From Pseudomonas poae (GTDB lineage: Bacteria; Pseudomonadota; Gammaproteobacteria; Pseudomonadales; Pseudomonadaceae), in NCBI RefSeq assembly GCF_001439785.1, contig NZ_JYLI01000001.1:372001-436000 (forward strand): a stretch of 64,000 bases of DNA. The letters are read 5' to 3'. Below the pieces are notes generated by a model that did no database searches, had not been told where the DNA came from, and was given only the letters and a program-made list of their open reading frames with translations. Of the stretch, positions 27,239-37,154 are shown piece by piece; within the stretch, counting starts at the first letter, position 1; each line of letters starts with the position of its first letter. A program made the translations under genes and the position numbers.

Positions 27239-29512
27239 TTAGAAGGCGTACTGCAAACCTACCGTGGCGCCCCACGGCTGATCATAGGCCTTGCCTTTCA
27301 TGTGCGTGGCTTCAGCATGCACGCTCAGGCTTGGCGACAAAGAAACTGCCATGCCGCCTGCGACCTCGTAACTGGCGCCCGACAGGTTGTTCTTAAAGGC
27401 CTGGTCGTTGATGTAGACCTTGTTGTCCGGGCTGAAGTCACGTGCTACCGCCGCACGCAGGTAGGGCTGCAGAATGCCGCCGCTTTCGAGCTGGATGTTT
27501 TTACCGGCGGTCATGCCCACCTTGCCGATCGCCGAAGTGGCACGCTCGCTCTTGGCCTTCAGACCGTTGTCCATGGTGTAGTTCGAACCTCCAATGGCGG
27601 CAACGGACAACTGGGCAAACGGCTCAAGATACACACCGTCGTCATCGAGCTTGATGTGTTTGCCGACTTCAACCGAGGCACTGACCGCATCCTGCGAGTA
27701 TTTGCCTTTGGCGCGCTGGCCGTCACTCATGTTGACCTGGCTCTGGCCGTTGAGTCGGTTGACCTTGGCCGTCAGGTCCACATACACCCCGCTCTCGTCA
27801 TCACGAAAAATACCGTAAAGACCGGCGTAGTAGCTGTTGACCATGCCGCTGCTGCCGCGACTCAAGCCCAGGTTTGAGTTGCTGTAACCGCCCATCACAC
27901 CCAATGTCCACAGCTCATCCATCGCCCAGTCCGCACCCAGGCTCAGGCCCGCCTGATTCTGGGAGTAGCCGACGCCGTTGCTGTTGGCCGCCACGTCAAT
28001 CTTGTTACCGTAACCGCGCATCCACAGGCCCTGGCTCTTGCCTTCGCCGAAGCGGACTTCACCCATGCGTGTACGCAGGATGCTCTCCTCGCCGCGCAGT
28101 ACCACCGGCGCCGCGTTGGCGAGGGCCAACACTGCCTTGGCGCTGGTACTGGTGCCCCTCTTCTCGGGGTCCAGGAACCAGTCGGTGCCCTCCTGCTTAA
28201 GCCCGTATTCGTATGCACCGACATCGACGGTATCGCCCACCAGGCCAAACCTGGCACCACCGCTTTCGGTATGCACCACCTTGATCGCGTCGCCGGTGGC
28301 CAATTCCGAGCCGCTGGCGCCCACCAGCAGTTGGTGATTACCTTCGGCATTGCCGTTGACGTTCAACAGGTCGGTGTCGCCGGTGTTGAAGTTGGTGTGC
28401 ATCTTGAAGGTGCCGTTACCGGTCAAGCTGTTGGTGTTCAACTGAACGTATTGCCCCGGGGCGCCAAACACCACATTACCGCCGCCCATTTTCAGCGCAC
28501 CGACCTCGCTATTACCCACCAGCACCCACTGGGCATTGCTGTTGACATCCAGTTGCTTGACGTTGAACAGCTGGCCGGTCAGCGACGCATTGTTGCTGAG
28601 TTGCACAGTGCCCGTGCTGCCTGCGCCAATGCGCACATCACCGAACAGGCTGCTGTTGTCGACGCTCATGTTTGCGGTGCCGTTATTCACTACCTGAAGC
28701 AGGTCACCATTACCACTGAGCAGGTTCGAGCCGTTAAGCACTTGAATATCGGCATGGGTGCTATTGCCAACGGCCGGGTTCACCAGGATGGCGGCGCCGG
28801 TTTTACCCTGGACCACAGAGTTATCGAGTATCAAGGAGCCGGTGCGGGTCAGTGAGGCGTCGTTGAGCATGTTGATGCCATTGACGCCGCCAATGATACG
28901 GGTGTTGTTCCTTACCGTGGCTTCAGAGTTGAACAGCACCATGCCGACGCCCGTCGCGTGCACGGCTTCGACACGCGCATTGTCCAGGTTAACCACACCG
29001 TAGCCTGCGGACGAAATACCACGAGTCACTCCAAAGACAGTGCTGTCTTTTATCGTTATCGATGAACCATCTGTTCCGCCTGAGGTTCGGTTGGAAGACA
29101 CACCCCAGCCAGTGTAGTTTGTCACCGTACTGTTATTGATCACCAATAGACTGCTGTTACTGTTCACCATAATGGCTTGACTAGCCAAGGGGCGGCCAGT
29201 GACCTGCGAGCCATCAATCAGGACAGTCGATTGCAGGTTTGCAGTGATATCCTGTGTCGTGCTGCCTGCCTCTACAATCAGCCCTGCACCATTCATTACA
29301 ATCTGATTGGTGGCAGCGCCATGGGCAGTCAAGCTCGAACCTGGACTCAGCACATAACTATCCAGCCGCGTACCGCTCGATATCGAAGTACCAGGGAGTG
29401 TGACTGCAACTTGCGCGCGGGCATTGGGCGCAGCCATTAGCAATAAAGCAATGGCTGGGGCCGTCAACGCAATGCTCAAGGGTGTGCGTTCGAAGTTAAA
29501 TACTGCCGACAT
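27239..29512 (-). CDS. Autotransporter (type Va) with beta-helix passenger
   Basis: This 757-residue protein has a signal peptide ending near NARA-QV (about residue 34), a passenger of some 400 residues rich in Ser, Asn, Val and Gly repeats of the pertactin kind (repeated VxNSTVxN units), a pertactin-like junction around LTGNGTFKMHTNFNTGDTD, and a C-terminal 12-strand barrel (about 480-757) ending in the outer-membrane signature GLQYAF. No protease or lipase motif is visible in the passenger, so an adhesin or biofilm role is likely. GC is lower in the passenger than in neighbouring core genes. Confidence 0.9.
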   Translation of the reverse strand: MSAVFNFERTPLSIALTAPAIALLLMAAPNARAQVAVTLPGTSISSGTRLDSYVLSPGSSLTAHGAATNQIVMNGAGLIVEAGSTTQDITANLQSTVLIDGSQVTGRPLASQAIMVNSNSSLLVINNSTVTNYTGWGVSSNRTSGGTDGSSITIKDSTVFGVTRGISSAGYGVVNLDNARVEAVHATGVGMVLFNSEATVRNNTRIIGGVNGINMLNDASLTRTGSLILDNSVVQGKTGAAILVNPAVGNSTHADIQVLNGSNLLSGNGDLLQVVNNGTANMSVDNSSLFGDVRIGAGSTGTVQLSNNASLTGQLFNVKQLDVNSNAQWVLVGNSEVGALKMGGGNVVFGAPGQYVQLNTNSLTGNGTFKMHTNFNTGDTDLLNVNGNAEGNHQLLVGASGSELATGDAIKVVHTESGGARFGLVGDTVDVGAYEYGLKQEGTDWFLDPEKRGTSTSAKAVLALANAAPVVLRGEESILRTRMGEVRFGEGKSQGLWMRGYGNKIDVAANSNGVGYSQNQAGLSLGADWAMDELWTLGVMGGYSNSNLGLSRGSSGMVNSYYAGLYGIFRDDESGVYVDLTAKVNRLNGQSQVNMSDGQRAKGKYSQDAVSASVEVGKHIKLDDDGVYLEPFAQLSVAAIGGSNYTMDNGLKAKSERATSAIGKVGMTAGKNIQLESGGILQPYLRAAVARDFSPDNKVYINDQAFKNNLSGASYEVAGGMAVSLSPSLSVHAEATHMKGKAYDQPWGATVGLQYAF

Positions 29513-29717
29513 ATAATGGACCTCTAGTTCCTGCGCGAAACGATAGGGCGGATTCTAAAATGCGTGAAACCCAACCCATCAAGCGGTGCAATAATTGAAC
29601 AGCGCAAACCTAAAAGCTGTAGGATAGTTCCGAATAAACTACATCAATAGGCAACCTGTGACGTAGGGAGCAGCGTTCTCACCTAGCTGAGGCATCATCA
29701 ACACTGCAAATGGAACA

Positions 29718-29744
29718 ACCAAAGAAGGGGATGCCTTCTTTGGT
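29718..29744 (-). terminator. Terminator of the upstream minus-strand unknown gene
   Basis: A perfect 11-bp stem (29718-29728 with 29734-29744, loop ggatg) lies about 20 bases behind the stop at 29765. The T run is on the plus-strand side, so on the minus strand it is a hairpin with only GTTG behind it. Confidence 0.55.
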
Positions 29745-29764
29745 GTTTTCATGGGCACTTAACC

Positions 29765-31885
29765 CTAAACAGGCATATATCCACCAGCACAATAGCTGGT
29801 GCTGCGAGTGGCACTTCTGAAGCCTTTGACTGCATAATTAGCGGGGAGAGAAGGCACCATTGTGCCCAAATACTGCGTGCTGACAGTCACGGTTGCCGAA
29901 CCCAGCGCCTTCAGCGATGTATTAGCGTTGATCGGGTTATACAAGAGATCAGGCCCCACATTAAAGTTCACATCAAACCCATTACGAGCCGCAATATCAT
30001 CAGGCACTGTGAATATTCGAGTTTCATTGACCACTGCGGACGGAGGATTGGTGTTATTTTGGAACCCCATATACGTCACTTCGACCATCTGCCCTCCCGC
30101 CAGATAATCGGATCCAGGAATATGTATTATCAGGCTGCCGGTGTTAATCGGTCTCAGGCTATCACAGGTGAGTGTACCGTTATTGTTGAGAACAATCGGC
30201 GCAGCCATTTGCAGAATAACGGACTCAACCTGAACAATTGCCTCTTGCGAATACTGCGGATTTTCACTCTTAGGCGACGTGACGGTATACGACACCACCT
30301 GCACAGGGCCACCCGCCGTCCTGATAGCAGCAAAAGGAATCGTGAACTCGACCAACCCACTTGGAGGAAGGACTTTCACCTCCTGCGGATATAAAACACC
30401 ACCATAATTCAACGTAATCGTGAAAGGCAGCGAGTCTTGTGGCAAGACAGGCACGTCCCACAATTCAATAAGTACTCTGGCAGGTTTATTAGCATCATCT
30501 ACCTCCAGGTGATTGTCAGGCCCGAATAGGCCATTCTCGCGTATTGCATTGATCACGGGCGGCTTGAGGTGAGTATTGATAGTACCGGGCGGCGTGATGT
30601 CAGGGCCGACAACAGACAAGTCCAGATCGAATGGCGTGCTTAACTTCGTTGCTGGATAAGTATTCGTCCCACGCTTTATGCTATAGGACGCTTTCACTAC
30701 CAGCCTGCCTCTTGGCGGGGTTCGAGGCCCGTAAAGCTGCTCCACCTCAGCGACACTGAACTTAATCGACAGCGGAAGATTATTATTGCCCAAGGGCATG
30801 GTCTTCGTGATTATGCCGGCAGGCGACTCCAGTTCGATTTCAATCTCATCCGTGCCGCGCAGGGCATTCAGATAGGCCGGAATCGACACCATCAAACCGT
30901 TGATATCTGCCACATCCTTGATATCAATCAGACCATCACCGGGAACAGCAAGCTCAATCAGTGGCGCATAGAAGTCTTGTGGCAGAGGATCCTGCGCCAA
31001 GTCTGCAAGTTCCAGAGCGCGGGACTCAAAGGAGCTATTCTCGGCAACATCGAATATTGTGTAGCGGAGGTTGTAATTCCCCTTTTTTTCAGCCTGGACC
31101 ACCCACAATGGCAATGGAATGGAAGCCGGCTTGGCTGGATCCAATCGATATCTGGTTTCCGTGCTGGGAGGAGGATCAAATACGTAAGGTTGATCGGAAG
31201 AGCCAAAGGACATTTCAACAGTATCGCCCGGCGCCAAGCCTTTCGCTAAGTCGTACTCGATCGGCAGATACGCCGTCTCGTTTGGCTGGTTGGCAATATA
31301 ATCGCGGTCCAGAGGCCCCGTCATACCCACAGGTAGCTCTGGCGCAGGAGGCTTGACTTGGGGGCCGTCGTAGGCTGCCGTCAGGTCAACCACCAATAGT
31401 TGCGCGACCGAAAGGTTTGTGTTGCCCGTCTGCCCGAGTCTCACTTTGTACCTGACCAGATACAGCCCAGGAGAGCGAAAACCTTGTGGTATCGGCAGCG
31501 GAACAGGGTCAGGCTGATTCACCAGACGAAGTTGAAACTTGAAAGCATAAGTAGCAAAGTAGTCATCTTCGAGTTCTTCGGCTGTTTGGGGCGTATAAGG
31601 GGCATTGGGGAGAGTACTGAGGGGCTCTGCTACCAACGTGTCCAGATCGATGTAAGGGACGATTTCGACGTCGACTTTATCAGGCTTATTTACATCTACA
31701 CTGGCGTCTTCGTACTGTGGCACATTCAAGTTGGTAAGCAGCCTCTTTGCGCCCCTACGCGTCAACAACCCCACGTAACCAGGTACCTGATCTTCAAACT
31801 CCCCCACATCATATCGCTCAGGTTTGTAATCGGTAGTAAGTCTTGGTTTGAACTTATCTATGATTTCTCTGTTTGTAGCGTCCAT
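29765..31885 (-). CDS. Large protein of unknown function with Ig-like repeats (copy 1)
   Basis: This 706-residue protein is acidic and very rich in Pro, Val, Thr and Asn, with short beta-strand segments repeated about every 90-100 residues, which suggests a chain of Ig-like domains. There is no signal peptide or membrane span. It ends in two domains, the last beginning TLTCDSLRP and closing with a Cys near the C-terminus. The ATG at 31885 follows GGAG. It shares domain order and end with the gene at 32035-33972, with which it forms a tandem pair. Lower GC than core genes points to acquired DNA. I do not know its function. Confidence 0.6.
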   Translation of the reverse strand: MDATNREIIDKFKPRLTTDYKPERYDVGEFEDQVPGYVGLLTRRGAKRLLTNLNVPQYEDASVDVNKPDKVDVEIVPYIDLDTLVAEPLSTLPNAPYTPQTAEELEDDYFATYAFKFQLRLVNQPDPVPLPIPQGFRSPGLYLVRYKVRLGQTGNTNLSVAQLLVVDLTAAYDGPQVKPPAPELPVGMTGPLDRDYIANQPNETAYLPIEYDLAKGLAPGDTVEMSFGSSDQPYVFDPPPSTETRYRLDPAKPASIPLPLWVVQAEKKGNYNLRYTIFDVAENSSFESRALELADLAQDPLPQDFYAPLIELAVPGDGLIDIKDVADINGLMVSIPAYLNALRGTDEIEIELESPAGIITKTMPLGNNNLPLSIKFSVAEVEQLYGPRTPPRGRLVVKASYSIKRGTNTYPATKLSTPFDLDLSVVGPDITPPGTINTHLKPPVINAIRENGLFGPDNHLEVDDANKPARVLIELWDVPVLPQDSLPFTITLNYGGVLYPQEVKVLPPSGLVEFTIPFAAIRTAGGPVQVVSYTVTSPKSENPQYSQEAIVQVESVILQMAAPIVLNNNGTLTCDSLRPINTGSLIIHIPGSDYLAGGQMVEVTYMGFQNNTNPPSAVVNETRIFTVPDDIAARNGFDVNFNVGPDLLYNPINANTSLKALGSATVTVSTQYLGTMVPSLPANYAVKGFRSATRSTSYCAGGYMPV

Positions 31886-32034
31886 TATTTTGCTCCGACA
31901 GTTGATGACTGAACATCACGACATACACCGCTGATTAATAGAACAGCCTTTATCAATCACTTTTTTTAACGTTTACATGCAACGCACACACCACTTCGAC
32001 TGAAACAACGACAGACGAACCAATAACGAACCAC

Positions 32035-33972
32035 TCAGCTACACACCACGCCACGCGGTGTGCAATAACAACCCGTTGAATACGTCAGATCGATCCGCAC
32101 GTATGCTGGCGAGGACTCGCCCACCTTCACGCCACCACGCCATACTTCATAACTGCCGGTAGCGGATTTGAATTGACGCAATGGATGTAATGCGGCGTCG
32201 AATGCATTCATTACCACTGTAGCCCCTGCCGTTGTATTGGCAGCCTCCCATGGCAGCGACTGTTCAAAGACAACATTCTGATTTCGAGTACCCCAGTTGT
32301 TCTCGTTGAACCCCTGCCACTTGAACTTCACGATGTCATCCACACGGATATTGGTATTCGCCGCTATAAACCAGCGCACGCCATCCACCAACATTGACCA
32401 CTCCACGCCATTCACCGGTTTGGTTTGCGAACGGCACGTCAAATAACCATTGGTGAGGGTGTGTTGTATCACCGGGGCAGGCAGCGGCAAGAACTTGGTG
32501 TTGAGCGTTGTCACGGGGGAACGCTGTTCGTTAACGCCGTTGCTGGTGATGTAATGCAGCATATGGGCCGTCAGTGCGACGCCATCGAGCACTGTCGCTG
32601 GCACATCGGGAAAGTTCACCCAGGTACCAGCGGCATCACCCGCCTTCACCGTATAAGTGGCTACCGGGCCTTGGCTATTCCAGAACAGGTGCAACACGTC
32701 ACCTGGCTGCGGCGTAGCGAACAACCGCACGCGCACTCGAATGGGATTGCCGCGGTCTTTATCAACCAGCAGGTTGGTGCCGGTGCTCCCCTCGACTTCC
32801 ACTGGAGCCAATGTCGAATTCAGCAGCGCGGGAGCGTTGAGATGGTCCTGCCCGGCAATCGTCAGGTCGATATTGACCGCCAGAGGCGCGGACATCGTCG
32901 GCGAAGGGTTGAGGCCCATCAATTCGTAACTGACCTGCACGGTCTGTGCAGCCAAAACCGCGTTATTACCCCGCAGGACAAGCCAGGGAATTTCAACCTC
33001 CAATGGCATCCGTGTCACCGCCTGGACAGTGGTCGGACGACCATCCCAGTACACAATCACTTGATGCCCCGCGGTTGCTGACCAACCGGGATAGTCAATA
33101 CGCACGAACACGCCCGCACGCGCATCATCACGCTTGATCAACTGATCGTCGTAGGCCGGAGGACGAATGCTCGGAGCCGGCAAACCTCCACCCATGATAA
33201 AGGGCAGGCCTGCGCTCAAATCGCTGTAATTGCCGGTCGCGTCGAAAATCCGGAAAAACACATACGCAGGGCCACCGTTCAGACGACGAAAAGCGTCGGA
33301 ATCCAGCGTAACCGTACGAGGGGCAGTACTGAAATCCACCGGTGACTCCCCATCCGCCGGGGTATTGGGAGGGAGTGGCGAATTGGATAGATAGATCTCG
33401 ACCCGGTCACCCGGCGCCTCGATGTTATAAGTCGGGAGTTCAAAGACCGTAGGTTGGTGATCGAGCCTGTATTGATCATCCAGTACCGGTGCGGGAGGCA
33501 CCTGAAACGCCAGCGGGTCGTTTGGCCGCAACAGCATCGGACGCTCAAGATCAATGGTGATCGTTACTTTGGGATCGCTGAAACTCTGGCCACCCTCGCT
33601 GCGAACGTTGTAGTAAAGGTGCGCGACTCGCGAGCCGTCGCGCAGGTCGGACATGGCGATTTCACGCTCGTAAAACTGAGGCACAGCCGGTGGTGGCACC
33701 CCCACGGAAAAAGTGTCGAGCAGCCTGGGGCCATCGGCGCTATCCCACCAGATTTCGCAAGTATGCTCTTTGTCAGTAGGCTCGCTCGGCTCGGGTTGCC
33801 AGGAGGGAATCTGCAATTTCAGTGGCGCCAGCAACAAGTCCTGCGCAACTACACCTCTGCCGTCCGCCGTATTGACCCCTGGCACCGTTAACGGATCCAA
33901 TCCACCTGCAATCGGGGCGGACCTCATGGTTATTCCGGAACGACGGGAATGGGGTTTTGGAGTAGTTGTCAT
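32035..33972 (-). CDS. Large protein of unknown function with Ig-like repeats (copy 2)
   Basis: This 645-residue protein has the same style as its neighbour at 29765-31885. Shared features are GDRVEIYLSNS against GDTVEMSFGSS, a C-terminal domain opening YLTCRSQTKPV, a FKWQGFNENN motif against VTYMGFQNNT, and a Cys-rich end (TGCYCTPRGVVCS). No signal peptide or transmembrane segment is visible. The ATG at 33972 has GAGG about 10 bases upstream. It is transcribed before copy 1 across a 149-base gap. Possible roles are a surface or cargo fibre, an injected effector or a structural toxin part; none is supported by a motif. Confidence 0.6.
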   Translation of the reverse strand: MTTTPKPHSRRSGITMRSAPIAGGLDPLTVPGVNTADGRGVVAQDLLLAPLKLQIPSWQPEPSEPTDKEHTCEIWWDSADGPRLLDTFSVGVPPPAVPQFYEREIAMSDLRDGSRVAHLYYNVRSEGGQSFSDPKVTITIDLERPMLLRPNDPLAFQVPPAPVLDDQYRLDHQPTVFELPTYNIEAPGDRVEIYLSNSPLPPNTPADGESPVDFSTAPRTVTLDSDAFRRLNGGPAYVFFRIFDATGNYSDLSAGLPFIMGGGLPAPSIRPPAYDDQLIKRDDARAGVFVRIDYPGWSATAGHQVIVYWDGRPTTVQAVTRMPLEVEIPWLVLRGNNAVLAAQTVQVSYELMGLNPSPTMSAPLAVNIDLTIAGQDHLNAPALLNSTLAPVEVEGSTGTNLLVDKDRGNPIRVRVRLFATPQPGDVLHLFWNSQGPVATYTVKAGDAAGTWVNFPDVPATVLDGVALTAHMLHYITSNGVNEQRSPVTTLNTKFLPLPAPVIQHTLTNGYLTCRSQTKPVNGVEWSMLVDGVRWFIAANTNIRVDDIVKFKWQGFNENNWGTRNQNVVFEQSLPWEAANTTAGATVVMNAFDAALHPLRQFKSATGSYEVWRGGVKVGESSPAYVRIDLTYSTGCYCTPRGVVCS

Positions 33973-34149
33973 GTTCCGGCCTCAGGGTTAATTTCGTTTC
34001 AGCGAATCAGGAACGCCATGCTTCCTGTCTGCCCTGGGAAAAATTAAACGCTTAAAGCCAATGGCCGGATACTGTCATAACTAACAGGTGGCCCTATCCA
34101 TTCGTCGGGTTCTCCAAGTCTGGTACACCGGGTGTTTTCTAAATAGTGC

Positions 34150-34178
34150 TTGACGAAACAGGTTGTCTGGCATTTTAT
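34150..34178 (+). promoter_or_regulatory. ptxS promoter
   Basis: TTGACG (34150-34155) and TTTTAT (34173-34178) are spaced 17 bases apart. The PtxS operator begins at the last base of the -10 box, so bound PtxS would cover the start site. Confidence 0.65.
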
Positions 34179-34191
34179 GAAACCGGTTTCA
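34178..34191. promoter_or_regulatory. PtxS operator at ptxS
   Basis: TGAAACCGGTTTCA is a perfect 14-bp palindrome identical to the published PtxS recognition sequence. It lies at the start site of ptxS and gives autorepression. Confidence 0.9.
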
Positions 34192-34245
34192 GCCGGCCTG
34201 TGCGAGCGGTGCAACCACACTTCCAATAAGAAAGGCCCGTCTACC

Positions 34246-35304
34246 GTGACCCCATTTTCCGCCGCCCAGCGCAGCCGCGTGACCATGCTCGACGTCGCCG
34301 AACTTGCCGGCGTTTCCAAAGCCAGCGTGTCACGCTTTATCGGTGACGACCGCGCCCTGCTATCCGATGCCATTGCCCAGCGCATCGAACAGGCCATCAG
34401 CGAACTCGGCTACCGCCCCAACCAGATGGCGCGCGGCTTGAAGCGCGGCCGCACGCGGCTGATCGGCATGCTGGTGGCCGATATCCGTAACCCCTATTCC
34501 ATTGCCGTGATGCACGGCGTCGAGACCGCCTGCCGCCAGCACGGCTACAGCCTGGTGGTATGCAACACCGACCGTTGTGACGAGCAAGAGCGTCTGCACC
34601 TAGCCGCGCTGCGCTCGTACAACATCGAAGGGTTGATCGTGAATACCCTCGGCCATCACCTTGATCAATTGCTCGAGCTGCAGGCGGAAATGCCGCTGGT
34701 GCTGGTCGACCGCAAGGTTGAGCCGCTGCACAGTGACCTGGTCGGACTGGATAACCCCGCAGCCGTGCGCATGGCCGTCGAGCATTTGCAACAGCAGGGT
34801 TATCGCGATGTGTTGCTGGTGAGCGAAGCCGTCGATGGCACCAGTTCACGCCTGGAGCGCCTGGACAGTTTCCATGCCGAGATCGCACAGCGCCCGGCAT
34901 TGACCGGTAAGGTGCTGGAACTGGACGCTGACTTGCACAGCCATTTACAAACGTTTCTCGAAAAACCCGGCCCCAAGGCAGTTTTCTGCGCCAATGGCGT
35001 CGCTGCATTGGCCTGCGCCAGCGCGCTCAAGGCCTTGGGTTGCACCCTGTTTGACGACGTGGGCCTGATTGCCCTGGATGACCTGGAATGGTATCCGCTG
35101 GTGGGCAACGGCATCACCGCCCTCGCCCAACCGACCGAAGCGATTGGCGCCAGCGCGTTCGACTGCCTGCTCAAACGCCTGCGCGGTGATACAGCCCCCA
35201 CCCGCCGCCTGGATTTCCTGCCACAACTCATCATCCGCGGCTCTACCCAATTACCCGTGGGCGCTGGCTTGCCTGCGATAGCGGTATATCAGACGAAGCA
35301 GTAG
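34246..35304 (+). CDS. ptxS: LacI-family regulator PtxS
   Basis: PtxS represses the 2-ketogluconate genes and itself, and releases DNA on binding 2-ketogluconate. The N-terminal helix-turn-helix reads TMLDVAELAGVSKASVSRFI, followed by the periplasmic-binding-like sensor domain. The frame is open from 34150, but that part covers promoter and operator. GTG at 34246 behind AAGAAAGG gives the normal MTPFSAAQRSRVT start and 352 residues. The last 15-16 residues (LPVGAGLPAIAVYQTKQ) and the stop codon lie inside a REPIN, so the original C-terminus has been replaced or extended. The operon it controls follows directly. Confidence 0.9.
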   Translation: MTPFSAAQRSRVTMLDVAELAGVSKASVSRFIGDDRALLSDAIAQRIEQAISELGYRPNQMARGLKRGRTRLIGMLVADIRNPYSIAVMHGVETACRQHGYSLVVCNTDRCDEQERLHLAALRSYNIEGLIVNTLGHHLDQLLELQAEMPLVLVDRKVEPLHSDLVGLDNPAAVRMAVEHLQQQGYRDVLLVSEAVDGTSSRLERLDSFHAEIAQRPALTGKVLELDADLHSHLQTFLEKPGPKAVFCANGVAALACASALKALGCTLFDDVGLIALDDLEWYPLVGNGITALAQPTEAIGASAFDCLLKRLRGDTAPTRRLDFLPQLIIRGSTQLPVGAGLPAIAVYQTKQ

Positions 35305-35344
35305 CCCACTGACACCCCGCTATCGCAGGCAAGCCAGCGCCCAC
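35257..35344. repeat. REPIN overlapping the 3' end of ptxS
   Basis: GTGGGCGCTGGCTTGCCTGC and its inverted partner bracket 88 bases. The left half is translated as the PtxS C-terminus. The right end reaches to within 22 bases of the kgu operator, so it fills the whole gap between regulator and operon. The core differs from the mtl REPs and matches the one at 39775-39859. Confidence 0.9.
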
Positions 35345-35365
35345 ATTTGTTTTTGCGTATAAAAA

Positions 35366-35379
35366 TGAAACCGGTTTCA
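35366..35379. promoter_or_regulatory. PtxS operator of the kgu operon
   Basis: This is the same perfect 14-bp palindrome as at 34178, placed directly behind a -10-like TATAAA (35358-35363) and 14 bases before the kguE ATG. The -35 region falls on the REPIN end and matches the consensus poorly. Confidence 0.9.
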
Positions 35380-35392
35380 GAGGTAAACAACA

Positions 35393-36175
35393 ATGCACAA
35401 GTACCCCGTTTCCATCAGCCTCTCCAGCTACGGCGCCGATCTGGTTCGCCAGCAGGGCCAATTAAGTTTCGTCCAGTTGCTGGCGTCTGCTGGCGCGCAA
35501 CGTATTGAGTGGCGGGAAGAATTGCTGACCACCGAGCAACCCGCCGAGCTGGCCCAGGCGGCTGCCAGCCATGGCCTGGAAGCGGTGTTTTCTTCACCGC
35601 TGGAACTGTGGGTGGCCGGCCGCGCCCAACCGAACCCGGAGCTCGCCGCCACCCTGGACCGCGCCCAGGCCTTTGGCGCGCACTGGCTGAAAGTCTCCCT
35701 CGGCTACTTCACCGACACCAACGATCTGCAAAGCCTGCACGCCCTGCTTAACCGGCATCCGGTGCAGTTGCTGGTGGAAAACGACCAGACCCTGCATGGC
35801 GGACGGATCGAGCCGATGCAGCGTTTTTTCAGCGAGGTCGAGCGCCTTGGGCTGCCGGTGAAGATGACCTTCGATATCGGCAACTGGCACTGGCAGGACC
35901 AGTCGTCCCTCACCGCCGCGCGCCTGCTGGGTCGGCACGTGGATTACCTGCATTGCAAGGCCGTGGCCCGGCGTGCGGACGGCAAGCTGGTCGCACTGCC
36001 GCCCAGCGCCACCGACCTGCACTTGTGGGAACAATTACTCAAACACATGAACCAAGGTATTACCCGGGCGGTGGAGTTTCCGTTGCAGGGCGATGATTTG
36101 GTCGAGGTCACCGCCCGCCAGGTCGCCGCCCTCGCCTGCCTTGGCCAACCTCGCGCGGAGAGTGCCCATGTCTGA
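35393..36175 (+). CDS. kguE: KguE, sugar phosphate isomerase/epimerase-like
   Basis: This 260-residue protein has the xylose-isomerase-like TIM-barrel fold. Metal-binding residues of that fold are visible as LLVENDQT (Glu), [10 protein letters not shown] (Asp, His) and a late Glu in AVEFPLQG. In P. aeruginosa and P. putida it is the first gene of kguEKTD; the exact step it catalyses in 2-ketogluconate use has not been settled. GAGG precedes the ATG. Its end overlaps kguK by 8 bases. Confidence 0.88.
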   Translation: MHKYPVSISLSSYGADLVRQQGQLSFVQLLASAGAQRIEWREELLTTEQPAELAQAAASHGLEAVFSSPLELWVAGRAQPNPELAATLDRAQAFGAHWLKVSLGYFTDTNDLQSLHALLNRHPVQLLVENDQTLHGGRIEPMQRFFSEVERLGLPVKMTFDIGNWHWQDQSSLTAARLLGRHVDYLHCKAVARRADGKLVALPPSATDLHLWEQLLKHMNQGITRAVEFPLQGDDLVEVTARQVAALACLGQPRAESAHV

Positions 36176-37109
36176 GATCGATATCCTTTCGTTCGGCGAA
36201 ACCATGGCGATGCTGGTCGCCGAGCAGACCGGTGATCTGGCCCAGGTCATGCAATTTCACAAGCGCATTGCCGGAGCCGACAGCAACGTCGCCATCGGCT
36301 TGTCGCGCCTGGGTTTCAAGGTCGCCTGGCTGAGTCGCGTGGGCAACGACTCCCTTGGCCGCTTTGTGGTCGACACCTTGCAAAACGAAGGCCTGGACTG
36401 CCGACACGTGGCGGTCGACCCGCTGCACCCTACCGGCTTTCAATTCAAGTCCCGCGAAGAGACAGGCAACGATCCCCAGGTGGAGTACTTCCGCAAGGGG
36501 TCGGCGGCCAGCCACTTGTCCGTCGACGCCTTGAGCCCCGCGCTGCTGCAGGCGCGCCACCTGCATGCCACCGGTATTGTGCCGGCGTTGTCCGAGGGTA
36601 CGCGCGCGCTGTCCTTCGAGTTGATGACGCAGATGCGCAAGGCCGGACGCAGTGTGTCGTTCGACCCCAACCTTCGCCCGGCCTTATGGGCCAGTCAGCA
36701 ACAGATGATCCGTGAAATCAACGCCCTCGCCGCCCTCGCCCACTGGGTACTGCCGGGCCTGAACGAAGGGCGCCTGCTTACCGGGTTGGATGACCCGGCC
36801 GATATCGCCGCGTTTTACCTGGATCAGGGCGCCGAAGCCGTGGCCATCAAGCTCGGCGCGGACGGCGCCTATTTTCGCACCCAGATGGACCAGGGATTTA
36901 TCGCCGCCGTCCCGGTGGACAAGGTGGTCGACACCGTCGGCGCCGGCGACGGCTTCGCGGTCGGCATGATCAGCGCCCTGCTGGAAAACCTGAGCTTCCC
37001 CGAGGCGGTGCAGCGCGGCAACTGGATCGGCAGCCGCGCCGTGCAAAGTCGCGGCGACATGGAGGGCCTGCCGACCCGTGCTGAATTGACCACCCGATCC
37101 GTCGCCTGA
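36168..37109 (+). CDS. kguK: 2-ketogluconate kinase KguK
   Basis: This PfkB-family kinase of 313 residues phosphorylates 2-ketogluconate to 2-keto-6-phosphogluconate in the cytoplasm. The PfkB signature 2 [13 protein letters not shown] holds the catalytic Asp, and NLRPALW is the usual substrate-side strand. The ATG at 36168 gives the [11 protein letters not shown] start; the open frame upstream is kguE in another frame. Overlap with kguE suggests coupled translation. Confidence 0.9.
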   Translation: MSEIDILSFGETMAMLVAEQTGDLAQVMQFHKRIAGADSNVAIGLSRLGFKVAWLSRVGNDSLGRFVVDTLQNEGLDCRHVAVDPLHPTGFQFKSREETGNDPQVEYFRKGSAASHLSVDALSPALLQARHLHATGIVPALSEGTRALSFELMTQMRKAGRSVSFDPNLRPALWASQQQMIREINALAALAHWVLPGLNEGRLLTGLDDPADIAAFYLDQGAEAVAIKLGADGAYFRTQMDQGFIAAVPVDKVVDTVGAGDGFAVGMISALLENLSFPEAVQRGNWIGSRAVQSRGDMEGLPTRAELTTRSVA

Positions 37110-37154
37110 CCCATTCCCTGTTGCCACAACTACAACAAGCTCAGGAGCAACCTC

